From Chryseolinea soli (lineage in GTDB: Bacteria > Bacteroidota > Bacteroidia > Cytophagales > Cyclobacteriaceae), in NCBI RefSeq assembly GCF_003589925.1, contig NZ_CP032382.1:3162001-3226000 (forward strand): a DNA stretch of 64,000 nucleotides. Direction: 5' to 3'. The position numbers were made by a program, and so were the translations under genes. This document shows, one piece after another, positions 1 through 9,314 of this stretch. Under the pieces are notes generated by a model. It worked only from the letters and a program-made list of their open reading frames with translations. It searched no databases and was not told where the DNA came from. The stretch's first letter is position 1, and the number at the start of each line of letters is the position of its first letter.

Positions 1-2
1 AA

Positions 3-1340
3 GTGGGTAACGACACACAACCGTACCAGCTCTACAATATCCTCGACAATTATGCAGCCTGGGATGGAACACCGCGGCTCGGTAAGTCCTCCAACATCCT
101 CACTAGTAATCTGAAACCGGAGATGCTCACCACATCCGAATTTGGGTTGGAATTGGGCCTCTTTAACAACCGCGTGCGTTTCGAGGGTACGTATTATAAA
201 ATGGACAGCCGAAACCAAATCTTTTCCACCGCGCTGGCGCCTTCCAGTGGATTTGAATCGCGCAAGATCAACTCGGGGCTCCTCGTCAGCAAAGGCATCG
301 AGTTGAGTGCCGGCGCCACTGTGGTGGAGAACGGCAACTGGCGGTGGGATGTCAATGTGAACTACAGCCGCAACCGGACGAAGCTCATGGAGCTGTCGGG
401 TGGTGATAAATTTTATACGTTCTGGACCGATGGAAAAGGTGGATCGTGGACCTATGTCGGTGAAGAGATCGGCGATCTCTACGATGCGAAGCTGGTAACC
501 GTGGAAGACAAGAACTCTCCGTACTACGGCTACCCGCTGCTGGATGACGAAGGATCATGGCAGAGCGTGAGTGCCGGCGATACCAAAAATAAGATCGGTA
601 ACTACAATCCCGATTTCCTGATGGGCATGCAATCTACCTTGTCCTACAAAGCGTTTACGCTCAACCTTTCGTTCGACTGGCGTCAGGGCGGTCAATTCAT
701 TTCACAAACCTATCGTTATGCCGAGTCCGATCTCAAGACGCAACGGTGGCTCGATCAGTTGATCAACCCCGGCAACATGACGGGCGATGCGCTTCGCGAT
801 TACCTGGTGGCCAATGCAGACCAGGACATCAAGAACGGCTTTCACATTGTGGGCGGCCCCGGCCCGGAATATGGCGGACATCCCCTGGGTGACCTGGGCG
901 ATGGCGTGACGCTCAACGACGGTGTTTTCAATCCCGGTGTGATCGCACAATATGATGCCGATGGAAACATCACAGGCTATACAGAAAACCTCGGCGGCCC
1001 GGATACTAAATACATTCCCTTCGCCGACAACTATCCCTGGAGCTTTATGAAGCCCGCCATGTTTGATGCGTCATTCATTAAGCTGCGCGAGATCTCGTTG
1101 GGCTATCAATTGCCGAAGACCTTTATCAGTAGCCTCGGACTTCAAAGTGCCAGCTTCTCGCTGTATGCACGCAACCTGATGCTGTGGACCAAAGCCAAGA
1201 TCGGCGTCGATCCGGAGTTGGCGTTTCAGCCGGAAGGCAATCAACAGGGAAATAACTCGCCGTTCAAACAGGGCATCGAGCGCTACAACGTGAACCCCTG
1301 GACGGTCTCCACAGGATTTAAATTGAGTCTGACGTTTTAA
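3..1340 (+). CDS. SusC/RagA-like TonB-dependent receptor, C-terminal part
   Basis: This is the last 445 residues of an outer-membrane TonB-linked receptor that imports oligomers caught by its SusD partner. The frame is open to the left edge, so the signal peptide, carboxypeptidase-like domain and plug lie outside the window, and the apparent GTG start is not real. The visible part is beta-barrel with alternating aromatic residues (an LSYKAFTLNLSFDWRQGG strand and an LREISLGYQLPKTF strand) and ends in KLSLTF, with the terminal phenylalanine expected of BAM substrates. The SusD-like gene starts 20 bases downstream, which is the standard susC-susD order. The family call is firm; the ligand is unknown. 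Confidence 0.93.
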   Translation: MGNDTQPYQLYNILDNYAAWDGTPRLGKSSNILTSNLKPEMLTTSEFGLELGLFNNRVRFEGTYYKMDSRNQIFSTALAPSSGFESRKINSGLLVSKGIELSAGATVVENGNWRWDVNVNYSRNRTKLMELSGGDKFYTFWTDGKGGSWTYVGEEIGDLYDAKLVTVEDKNSPYYGYPLLDDEGSWQSVSAGDTKNKIGNYNPDFLMGMQSTLSYKAFTLNLSFDWRQGGQFISQTYRYAESDLKTQRWLDQLINPGNMTGDALRDYLVANADQDIKNGFHIVGGPGPEYGGHPLGDLGDGVTLNDGVFNPGVIAQYDADGNITGYTENLGGPDTKYIPFADNYPWSFMKPAMFDASFIKLREISLGYQLPKTFISSLGLQSASFSLYARNLMLWTKAKIGVDPELAFQPEGNQQGNNSPFKQGIERYNVNPWTVSTGFKLSLTF

Positions 1341-1360
1341 GACATAACCGCGAACTTATT

Positions 1361-2989
1361 ATGAAAACAAAATGGATAGCATGTCTGGTTGTCTTCGCAC
1401 TCTTTTCCTGCGAAGATCTGACCGAAGTAAATAAGAACCCCAATGGCATCGAGGCCACCGACGTGAACCCCGACCTAATCCTGCCCACGGTGCTCACCGA
1501 AGGTGCCAAGGCTTATACCAACCTCGGCTTCGGCGACGTCGCCGGCGTGATGCAGCATACTCAATACGATGCATGGGCCGACAGCCACAACGACTACAAC
1601 TGGTACGACCAAAGTTGGTCGGCCTACTATGGCGTGCTTAGAAACAACAAGCTGCTGTATGACCGTGGCGTGAAGCTGGATCAAAAATTTCACCAGGGTG
1701 TAGCGTTGGTCATGAAGTCGTTCATGTTTGGATTGATCACCGACCTGTGGGGTGACGCGCCCTACTCGGCAGCGCTGAATGGCGAGACGCCCGGCATCGA
1801 AAATTCACAAGCTAAATTCGATAGCCAGGAAGATATTTATAAAGGCATCATCGCCGATTTGAAAACGGCCAACCAACTCCTGGCCGAGTTTGACACGGCG
1901 AACCCGGGCTACAGCAACGATGTGGATGTGATCTACCAAGGCAATGCGATGGGTTGGCGCAAGATGGCCAACTCCCTTTTGCTCCGCTACTACTTGCGCA
2001 TATCCCCCAAACTCTCGTCCGACGCAAAGACAGGCATCGAGCAGATCGTAGGCGACCCGGCACAATTCCCGATCATTACCGATCCCGAAGATGATGCCAC
2101 CATGGCCTACGTGGGCAACAACGCCGATGACGCATGGCCTTCCAATTCCGTTTACGACGCCAGCGGCAGCAACTTCCGCCGGATAAAAATGTGCGCCACC
2201 TTCGTCGACAAACTTGAATCCCTGAACGATCCCCGGCTTGACCTGTGGGCCAAGAAGATCGAAGTTCCCCTCGTCGTAGACAACACGCTGCCCGCAGGTA
2301 CAGACGAGATCATTGACGGTGTCCGTTACCTGGCACCCGATGTGGTAGACGGTGTGATCATCGATACCGATCCCGACTATGTGGGCATACCTCCAAGTTT
2401 TTCGGCATTGCCTTCTGCCTACAACATGAACCCTACTCCGGGACAGTTGTCGTATAACCCGCACGTGTCTTTCCTCAGCGACATGTACCAGGAAGCAAAA
2501 GGCGACTTGTTAAAATCGCGACTCATCTCGGCTGCCGAAGTACATTTCATTTTGGCGGAAGCCGCGCTGAACGGCTGGAACGCCGGAGACGCCGAAGAGC
2601 ACTATAACGCCGGCGTGGCCGCTTCCCTTCAAACCTGGGGTTTAGGTGACGCCTACGGCGACTACATCACGCAACCCGACGTCGTGTTCAACAACACCCA
2701 ACAACAGATCATCGAACAAAAGTGGATCGCCAGTTGGACCGTCGCCACCGAATCATGGTTCGACTACCGCCGCACCGGCTACCCCGAACTCACCACCGGC
2801 ATCTCGGCCAAGCGCGACCGTCTTCCCCTGCGTTTCTACTACATGCAAGCAGAGATCAGGCTCAACGCCGACAACACCTCGAGCGCCATCGACAAGCTCG
2901 AAGTCACCGGCTTCTCCCAAGCCGACGGCAAAAACAGCGCCTGGTCCAGACCCTGGTTGATACAAGGCACCGGCAAACCCTGGAACTAA
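1361..2989 (+). CDS. SusD/RagB-like glycan-binding lipoprotein
   Basis: This is the surface lipoprotein that lids the preceding SusC-like receptor and binds substrate. The signal peptide ends in the lipobox LFSC (Cys17), and the acidic residues that follow (EDLTE) resemble a surface-export signal of Bacteroidota lipoproteins. The stretch TEVNKNPNG soon after the cysteine is typical of the SusD-like 2 group. Its 542 residues fit the family, with alpha-helical TPR-like segments such as AEVHFILAEAALNGW near residue 400. It is cotranscribed with the receptor, and a strong hairpin follows the stop. The ligand cannot be read from the sequence. Confidence 0.93.
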   Translation: MKTKWIACLVVFALFSCEDLTEVNKNPNGIEATDVNPDLILPTVLTEGAKAYTNLGFGDVAGVMQHTQYDAWADSHNDYNWYDQSWSAYYGVLRNNKLLYDRGVKLDQKFHQGVALVMKSFMFGLITDLWGDAPYSAALNGETPGIENSQAKFDSQEDIYKGIIADLKTANQLLAEFDTANPGYSNDVDVIYQGNAMGWRKMANSLLLRYYLRISPKLSSDAKTGIEQIVGDPAQFPIITDPEDDATMAYVGNNADDAWPSNSVYDASGSNFRRIKMCATFVDKLESLNDPRLDLWAKKIEVPLVVDNTLPAGTDEIIDGVRYLAPDVVDGVIIDTDPDYVGIPPSFSALPSAYNMNPTPGQLSYNPHVSFLSDMYQEAKGDLLKSRLISAAEVHFILAEAALNGWNAGDAEEHYNAGVAASLQTWGLGDAYGDYITQPDVVFNNTQQQIIEQKWIASWTVATESWFDYRRTGYPELTTGISAKRDRLPLRFYYMQAEIRLNADNTSSAIDKLEVTGFSQADGKNSAWSRPWLIQGTGKPWN

Positions 2990-3009
2990 AATAATAGCTG
3001 CAAATCTCG

Positions 3010-3045
3010 AAATAGCGGAGGAGCCATCTCCGCTATTTCTTTCTT
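3010..3045 (+). terminator. Rho-independent-type terminator after susCD
   Basis: An 11-bp perfect stem (AAATAGCGGAG paired with CTCCGCTATTT) encloses a 7-base loop and runs into a T-rich stretch. It sits 20 bases after the SusD stop and separates susCD from the hydrolase genes, although some readthrough is possible. Confidence 0.8.
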
Positions 3046-3132
3046 TGTCCGAAGCTTTAGCGAAGGCAAGTCCCCGTTATTTTCAGCAACACCGGATCAT
3101 CACTAAATTCACCTAAACAAAGCATCACCTTC

Positions 3133-4491
3133 ATGAAGAACTTTCTCCCCAACACCCTCCTCACACTCCTTCTGGTTTGCCTCAGCATCACGACACTCCA
3201 AGCCCAGCTCACACCCTCCACCGCCCTGCAAGGCTACCTGAACAACGGCGACAAAACCTATCGCTGGGAAGTGAAGGACACGTACACACTTGGCGACGTG
3301 AAAGCCTATAGCTTGCTGCTCATTTCCCAACAATGGCACGAGTTCGTCTGGAGCCACCAACTCACTGTGTTGGTACCCGCAGAGAATCGTTACGACGGCG
3401 CCCTCCTGTTCATCACCGGCGGAAGCAACAACAAGGGTCTGCCCAATATGAAAGGCCGCGACGACGGCTTCAACAAATCCATGGCCGACATGGCCACCAA
3501 GAACAAGGCCATCGTGGCCGTGCTGCGTCAAACCCCGAATCAACCCCTCTTCAACGACCTCGAAGAAGATGCCTTGATCTCTTTCACGCTTCACAATTTT
3601 AAAGAAGATGGCGACTATTCCTGGCCGTTACTTTTTCCCATGGTGAAAAGCGCCGTCCGGGCGATGGATGCCGTGCAGGATTTTTCTAAAACTACCTTGC
3701 AGCACGACGTGAATCGCTTTCTGGTGTCGGGTGCTTCTAAACGCGGTTGGACGACGTGGCTCACCGGCGCCAGCGATCCGCGGGTGACGGCCATTGCGCC
3801 CATGGTGATCGATGTGCTCAACATGCCCGTCAACCTCGACTATCAAATCAAAATGTGGAAGGCCTATAGCGTTCAGATCGAGGACTATGTGAAGCTGGGC
3901 ATTCCGCAAACGGCGCGCTCCGAAAAAGGAGAAGCCATCAACACCATGGTCGATCCGTATTCCTATCGCAAGAAACTGACCATGCCCAAGATGCTCTTCA
4001 TGGGTACCAACGACGAATACTGGACAGTCGACGCCATCAAGCACTACATCGACAGCATCCCAGGCCAGAACTTTGTGCATTATGTTCCCAACGTGGGGCA
4101 TGATCTTGGCGACAAGAAACAAGCACTCACAGCATTAAGCGCTTTTTTTGGAGAGACCCTGATGCATACACCCTATCCGTTGTGCACGCCGACGCTCACA
4201 TATTCCAAGAAAGGCATTACCCTCAGCGTGAAAGCAACACCCGATCAACTGGTGGACGCCATCCTATGGACCACCGAATCGCCCGACACCGATTTCCGGA
4301 ACGACAAGTGGTCGGGAAAAAGTCTGATGCTGAAAAAGAAAACGGCCGTGATCACGTCAACCCAGCCCTTTCCATCCTCTGGGTATCGCGCTTTTTATTT
4401 GGATCTGAAATACAAAGACCCCAATGGCGGTGAATACACGGAAAGCACGCGCATGTATGTGGCCGATAACGACGAAGTGTTTGTAAAGTAG
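3133..4491 (+). CDS. PhoPQ-activated pathogenicity-related (PqaA-type) alpha/beta hydrolase
   Basis: This is an exported protein of 452 residues of the PqaA family, whose substrate is not established. It has an N-terminal signal peptide ending near LQAQ. A nucleophile-elbow-like motif GASKRGW lies near residue 200, followed by an aspartate-bearing GTNDEYWTVD segment and a histidine in NVGHDLGD near residue 320, giving a plausible Ser-Asp-His triad. The last 100 residues form a separate beta-rich domain. It begins the second transcription segment of this locus, 143 bases after susD, and the next gene starts 6 bases after its stop. Acting as an esterase or peptidase on the imported substrate is inference. 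Confidence 0.8.
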   Translation: MKNFLPNTLLTLLLVCLSITTLQAQLTPSTALQGYLNNGDKTYRWEVKDTYTLGDVKAYSLLLISQQWHEFVWSHQLTVLVPAENRYDGALLFITGGSNNKGLPNMKGRDDGFNKSMADMATKNKAIVAVLRQTPNQPLFNDLEEDALISFTLHNFKEDGDYSWPLLFPMVKSAVRAMDAVQDFSKTTLQHDVNRFLVSGASKRGWTTWLTGASDPRVTAIAPMVIDVLNMPVNLDYQIKMWKAYSVQIEDYVKLGIPQTARSEKGEAINTMVDPYSYRKKLTMPKMLFMGTNDEYWTVDAIKHYIDSIPGQNFVHYVPNVGHDLGDKKQALTALSAFFGETLMHTPYPLCTPTLTYSKKGITLSVKATPDQLVDAILWTTESPDTDFRNDKWSGKSLMLKKKTAVITSTQPFPSSGYRAFYLDLKYKDPNGGEYTESTRMYVADNDEVFVK

Positions 4492-4497
4492 TCAACC

Positions 4498-5340
4498 ATG
4501 CAAAATCGTCTCCTCGTTTTCTTTTTTTTCTTTTGGGTAAGTTGCGCCGGCTATGCACAGCAAAATGCCGATGCCATTCGTTATGTGTTGCTCAATCCGT
4601 CGGGAGGAGTGTTGGTGGCAGCCCACCGCGCCGAACACCATCGCTACCCGGAGAATTCTTTGAAGGCCATTCAGGCAGCGATCGATCTGGGGGTTGATAT
4701 TGTGGAGGTGGATGTGAAGGTTTCCAAGGACGGCGTGCCGTTTCTGATGCACGACAAGTCGGTAGACCGCACCACGAGTGGAAAAGGAGATCCGGAAGCT
4801 ATGACTTGGGCCGAGTTGCAACAACTTTTCCTCGTGGATAAAGGAAAACGGACGTCATTAAAAATCCCATCGCTGGAAGAAGCGTTGACGGTAGCGTCGG
4901 GGAAGATCCTGGTGGACCTGGACCTGAAGACCGATCGCATCGACAACATCCTCCGGATCATTCGCAAAACGGAAACCAAAGACATCGTTTTCTTTTTCGA
5001 CAGCGACTACACCGTGCTCTCCGCGATCCGGGCGGCCGATACCAATTTTATGATCATGCCGCGGGCCTATCGCTACACGCAAGCCGATTCGGCCATTGCG
5101 TTGTTCGATCCGCCGGTGGTGCATATCGATGACTCCTTCTACACACCGGAATGTATTCAATTGATCAAAAGCAGCTATGCCCGCGCCTGGATCAACGCGC
5201 TTGGCGAACCGGATGAAGCGATCCGGAATGGAAAGGAAAAACACGCCCTAAAAAAATTGCTGAAGTATGGTGCCAGTATCATTCAAACCGACGAACCTCA
5301 AAAGGTGATCCAAGCTTTAAAAGAAGGCGGATGGCGTTAA
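4498..5340 (+). CDS. Glycerophosphodiester phosphodiesterase, exported
   Basis: GDPD-family enzymes hydrolyse glycerophosphodiesters to glycerol 3-phosphate and an alcohol. After a very hydrophobic signal peptide (residues 1-21) the protein shows the family signature: AHRAEHHRYPENS near residues 40-52, then VEVDVKVSKDG with the metal-binding Glu and Asp, and FLMHD with the second catalytic His. The usual HRG is HRA here. Length (280 residues) fits a single GDPD domain. The gene lies between the PqaA-type hydrolase and a second GDPD gene with gaps of 6 bases on each side, so all are probably one operon. The natural substrate could be glycerophosphoryl-substituted glycan or lipid headgroups; that part is inference. 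Confidence 0.9.
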   Translation: MQNRLLVFFFFFWVSCAGYAQQNADAIRYVLLNPSGGVLVAAHRAEHHRYPENSLKAIQAAIDLGVDIVEVDVKVSKDGVPFLMHDKSVDRTTSGKGDPEAMTWAELQQLFLVDKGKRTSLKIPSLEEALTVASGKILVDLDLKTDRIDNILRIIRKTETKDIVFFFDSDYTVLSAIRAADTNFMIMPRAYRYTQADSAIALFDPPVVHIDDSFYTPECIQLIKSSYARAWINALGEPDEAIRNGKEKHALKKLLKYGASIIQTDEPQKVIQALKEGGWR

Positions 5341-5346
5341 CCTAAA

Positions 5347-6189
5347 ATGATGACGATCATAAAAAAATCACGACGACAGAAAGTATGGCTGATCGCCCTG
5401 GCGGGAGCGATATTGCTTTCGTTCGCGATAAGCATAAAACCGGAAAATAGCCGCCCCTTGGTTTCGGCCCACCGCGGCGCATCGCGACAGGCCCCTGAAA
5501 ATACACTGGCCGCGTTTCAGCTGGCTATGGACATGAAAGCGGATTTTGTCGAAGTCGATATCCGTACGACTTCCGACGGCACACAGGTTTGTCTTCATGA
5601 CCGTTCCCTGAAACGAACCACCGGTGTCGATAAGCCCGTAAAGGATCAGACGATCCATGATCTTCAGGGTCTTTCAGCAGGCCAATGGTTTGATCAAAAA
5701 TTTAAAAAGGAAAAAGTGCCGGTCTTGGATGAGGTATGCGCCCTGGTCAGCCAAAACAACAAGGCATCAGCTCACTATTGCCGGCTGTATGTGGATTGCA
5801 AAGACATTATCGCCACCGCCGTTGTGAAGACGCTCGCGCGCTATGCGTTGCTGGACTCTGCAGTTTTTTATGGCGACGAAGAAACGCTCTTAAAGATCCG
5901 CAAGGAACATGCTGCGGCCCGCCTCATGCCGTCGTATCCGGGCGCCGACAAAGTACGCGCGATAATGCTGTCGCTGAAACCATACGCTTTCGATATGGCC
6001 TGGCGTGAGATAACACCGGAACGCGTGACGCAATGTCACGCCGCCGGCATCCGCGTGTTCACCGACCTGTTGGGTGAAGATGACACAAAGGCGAACTATG
6101 AAAAAGCCATGGACGTGAATGTCGACCTCATTCAAACCGACGACGTTGCAGCCGTGCATGAGGCGATGATTCAAAAACGAAAACACTGA
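5347..6189 (+). CDS. Second glycerophosphodiester phosphodiesterase, membrane-anchored or exported
   Basis: This paralogue of the preceding gene has the same length (280 residues) and the canonical GDPD motifs: SAHRGASRQAPENT near residues 38-51, VEVDIRTTSDG and CLHDRS. The N-terminus is basic and followed by one hydrophobic segment (about residues 12-30), either an uncleaved anchor or a signal peptide, which places the domain in the periplasm. The pair looks like a tandem duplication that has diverged strongly, with conservation mostly confined to the catalytic strands. It is followed by the sialidase-like gene after 2 bases, which implies translational coupling. Confidence 0.9.
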   Translation: MMTIIKKSRRQKVWLIALAGAILLSFAISIKPENSRPLVSAHRGASRQAPENTLAAFQLAMDMKADFVEVDIRTTSDGTQVCLHDRSLKRTTGVDKPVKDQTIHDLQGLSAGQWFDQKFKKEKVPVLDEVCALVSQNNKASAHYCRLYVDCKDIIATAVVKTLARYALLDSAVFYGDEETLLKIRKEHAAARLMPSYPGADKVRAIMLSLKPYAFDMAWREITPERVTQCHAAGIRVFTDLLGEDDTKANYEKAMDVNVDLIQTDDVAAVHEAMIQKRKH

Positions 6190-6191
6190 TC

Positions 6192-7553
6192 ATGACGTAT
6201 CTGGATAAAACGATCCTTCTATTCCTCATTTTGTTGGTAAGCAACGGTTGCCGGCCCCCAACCACAAAGCCCCCCGGGCAATCGTTGCGAACCAACCTTA
6301 TTTTTCCGCTACAGGACGAGCACGTTCATGGATCGACATTGGTAGAGCTGCCCAATGGCGATTTATTGTCGGCGTGGTTTCAGGGATCGGGCGAACGATG
6401 GGCCGACGACGTGCGGATCATGGGTTCGCGATTGATCAAAGGCGACACCGCGTGGTCGGCGCCCTTCGTGATGGCGGATACGTATGATTTTCCCGACATC
6501 AACCCCATCCTGTTCATGGACAAACAACAACGACTTTGGCTGATGTGGTATGTCGTGCTGGCTAACCAATGGGAGACGTCGTTATTAATGTATGCGCGAA
6601 GCGAAGATTATGATCAACCCGGCATGCCGGAATGGAAAACGAAAAATGTCTTACTGGTAAAAGTCGGCGACAAAACCGAACGCGGCATCCAACCCGACGA
6701 CAAGTTTGTCCGTGAGGTGGACGATCAGTTGCATGAATACGAAGACTACCTGAAAACCACGTTGCTGCCCGAGGCTCCCGACAGCCTTCGGCAAATGCTC
6801 ATGACCGATTGGAAAGCCTATCGAAATAAAATGGATAGCCTCGCGCGCGGCCGCAACATGCTGCGCAGCGGCCGGATCACTGACGATGCGCACGACACCT
6901 CGGTAAAATTGGGATATCCGCTCACCCGCAGACTGGGCTGGCAAACCAAGAACAAAGCGATCTACGCCGGCCATCGCTTGATCCTTCCGTTATATACCGA
7001 CGGATTCGACGGCTCCCTTTTCGCGCTCTCGGACGATGATGGAGAACATTGGCAGTTCAGCAACCCCGTGCTGGGTGGCGCCGGCATCCAACCGACGGTT
7101 GCTATAAAAAAAGACAGCACGCTGGTGGCCTACCTTCGCGACAACGGCCCGCCGCCCCAACGCATGCAACACACGATGTCACCCGACAAGGGCATGACCT
7201 GGAGCATCGCCAAGGACGACACGCTTCCCAATCCCGGCGCGGGCTTCGACATGGTGACGCTCCCCAATGGGGACTGGCTCATGGTGTTTAACGACACTGA
7301 AGTGGAACGCTTCAACCTTTCCGTTGCCCTCTCCGACGACGAAGGCAAAACCTGGCGCTGGAAACGAAGCCTCGAAAACGACACCCGCACAAAAGACGCC
7401 ACGTCAAGTCACTATCCTTCGGTGATCGCAGGAGCCGACGGCATCATACACGTGGTGTATAGCTATCATCGCGATGATGTCAAACCGGGGAAGACGATCA
7501 AGTATGCTTCCTTTCCGGTGGCCTGGATAAAAGAGAAAACGGCAACGCCTTAA
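6192..7553 (+). CDS. BNR-repeat, sialidase-like lipoprotein
   Basis: The protein has a lipobox (SNGC, Cys20) and a beta-propeller with three clear Asp-box motifs (SDDDGEHW, SPDKGMTW and SDDEGKTW near residues 280, 330 and 380). These place it in the BNR/neuraminidase-like superfamily. An early FPLQDEHVHGSTLVELPNGD stretch and a PNGDW segment also recall bacterial exo-sialidase-like proteins of glycan loci. A helical, charged insertion of about 80 residues (roughly 155-240) interrupts the propeller. Whether it cleaves sialic acid is unclear, since many relatives act on other sugars. It is the last gene of the plus-strand run. Confidence 0.75.
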   Translation: MTYLDKTILLFLILLVSNGCRPPTTKPPGQSLRTNLIFPLQDEHVHGSTLVELPNGDLLSAWFQGSGERWADDVRIMGSRLIKGDTAWSAPFVMADTYDFPDINPILFMDKQQRLWLMWYVVLANQWETSLLMYARSEDYDQPGMPEWKTKNVLLVKVGDKTERGIQPDDKFVREVDDQLHEYEDYLKTTLLPEAPDSLRQMLMTDWKAYRNKMDSLARGRNMLRSGRITDDAHDTSVKLGYPLTRRLGWQTKNKAIYAGHRLILPLYTDGFDGSLFALSDDDGEHWQFSNPVLGGAGIQPTVAIKKDSTLVAYLRDNGPPPQRMQHTMSPDKGMTWSIAKDDTLPNPGAGFDMVTLPNGDWLMVFNDTEVERFNLSVALSDDEGKTWRWKRSLENDTRTKDATSSHYPSVIAGADGIIHVVYSYHRDDVKPGKTIKYASFPVAWIKEKTATP

Positions 7554-7631
7554 AATCCGGTATGGATCAGGATGAAACGGACCCCGGAATGTATCAGGGC
7601 TTCGAAGATGGATACGCGAAGGAGGGAAGGG

Positions 7632-8804
7632 TTACACGGGCAGCTTGGTGACCATATACTTTTTGCGATATTCCACTGGTGTCAGCCCTTTTATCTGTTT
7701 GAACTGCCGGGCGATGTTTTTGCTATCGGTAAGTCCCAGGTCGAGCGCGATCTCGAAGATGGTCATATCGGTCTCCAGCAATTTCTGGGTAAATTTTTCG
7801 ATGCGCTGGTTGTAGATGTATTCGTATACCGGGTAGCCCGTGGTTTGCATAAACCGTTTCTCGAGCGACCGTCGTGAGAGGGGGACTTCGCGCAGTACCT
7901 GGTCCACCTTCAGGTTTTTGTCGAGATTGTCGTGGATATATTTCAAGGCGTTCACGATATATTTATCCTTGCTGGCAAAGATGTCGGTCGATTGTCGCGT
8001 GATCACGTGTGTGGCTTTCACCACGATGTCGCGGGCGGTGCATGTTTTTTGGGTGATCATCTTCTCCATGAGCCGCGCGGCTTCATAGCCACATTTTTCG
8101 GCATCGAGGTTGATGCTGGAGAGGGGCGGATCGGAGAGGTTGCACAGCATTTCATCGTTGTCCACACCGAGCACGGCCACTTCGTCGGGCATGCGGATGT
8201 TGGCGTGACTGGCCGCTTCGGTGATGTGATGCCCTTGATTGTCGTCGCACGTCATCAGGGCAACGGGCTTGGGCAACGACTGGAGCCAGCGGCTGAGTTC
8301 GGAGGGTTTATAATACCAAAGATCGCGGCTGCGCTGTTCCTTGTGTTCATAATAGTGTACGGTGTAGCCCGCCTCCTTCACACGCTCTTCAAAACCTTCG
8401 GCCCGCTCGCGCGACCACACAATGTTGTTGAATCCGTAGAAGGCGAAATTTTTAAACCCCTTTTTCAAAAAGTAATCTGCGCCTAGCCGGCCCGTTTCAT
8501 GATAGGCCCCGGTGATGTTGGGAATGCTGGTGAACCGTTCTTTAAAGTCTTGGGCAATCACTGGGATCTTTGCCGCGGTGAATTTATTCACCTCCTCATC
8601 GTTGTAGAATTGCCCGATAATGCCATCGGCGCCCCATTCATGCACCCACTCCAGGATGCCGTCGATGCCGATGGTCTCGCGGTAGTAGGGCGGCATCCGG
8701 CAAAACGTCCAGGGACCGTGATCTTTCGAGTACCGCGTGATGCCGCGGAGGAGGTTCTTATAGTATTCTTCGGAAAAGTCACTGAGTAAAATAATTCTGA
8801 TCAT
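7632..8804 (-). CDS. XylR-type AraC-family regulator with sugar-binding domain
   Basis: The N-terminal 275 residues resemble a LacI/periplasmic-binding-protein fold (for example VAVLGVDNDEMLCNLSDPPL, the typical ligand-domain signature). The C-terminal 105 residues are a double helix-turn-helix AraC domain (VPLSRRSLEKRFMQTTGYP and IALDLGLTDSKNIARQFK). This is the XylR architecture, in which a sugar binds the N-terminal domain and switches on nearby genes. It converges on the GDPD/sialidase run, ending 78 bases from it, and is the most likely regulator of region 1. The effector is unknown. Confidence 0.9.
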   Translation of the reverse strand: MIRIILLSDFSEEYYKNLLRGITRYSKDHGPWTFCRMPPYYRETIGIDGILEWVHEWGADGIIGQFYNDEEVNKFTAAKIPVIAQDFKERFTSIPNITGAYHETGRLGADYFLKKGFKNFAFYGFNNIVWSRERAEGFEERVKEAGYTVHYYEHKEQRSRDLWYYKPSELSRWLQSLPKPVALMTCDDNQGHHITEAASHANIRMPDEVAVLGVDNDEMLCNLSDPPLSSINLDAEKCGYEAARLMEKMITQKTCTARDIVVKATHVITRQSTDIFASKDKYIVNALKYIHDNLDKNLKVDQVLREVPLSRRSLEKRFMQTTGYPVYEYIYNQRIEKFTQKLLETDMTIFEIALDLGLTDSKNIARQFKQIKGLTPVEYRKKYMVTKLPV

Positions 8805-9314
8805 AACCGTATCCTTAGCGTAAATGGCGCAAAATTTTCACAGATCACTTTATAACCCGTGGGCTGGGCGACGCCAACGGCAAGTCCCTAAACTCGGAAT
8901 TTTCTTCGTTACTTCCATGCAAAATACCTGAACGTTTCAGAAAAATATCCCAACGCTCATGACCGTCAGTGCAGGTATCGGATGAATGTTGAATAGAAGG
9001 ATTTTTCAATCGATGCCGTGCAACGCATCCAAAGTTTCTCGTGCAAACAACAATGATCGAGAGAACTTTTTAAAAAACCTTCCCTGTATAGTTAAAAGCA
9101 AACTTTGAATCAACCATCCTGTTCCTTCCTGCTCATGTCATGTTTAACGACAATGTCGTGAGGAGAGACATTCGGCGCCTGCAACTTTACGATGCTGTGA
9201 AGTATGTATTATGAAATGGGATGGATCTGTCTTATGAAAACGGCCATGTTTTTTGTGATTCGTTAATGATCGTTTCCGGACAAAGAGCGATGGGTAATAT
9301 GCGCCAATTTATTT
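8805..9314. other. 510-bp region without a recognisable gene
   Basis: I see no ORF with coding character on either strand, no RNA gene and no clear terminator. The part next to 8804 must hold the promoter of the XylR-type regulator. The rest is AT-richer than the flanks and could hold an unannotated small RNA or simply decayed sequence. Confidence 0.5.
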
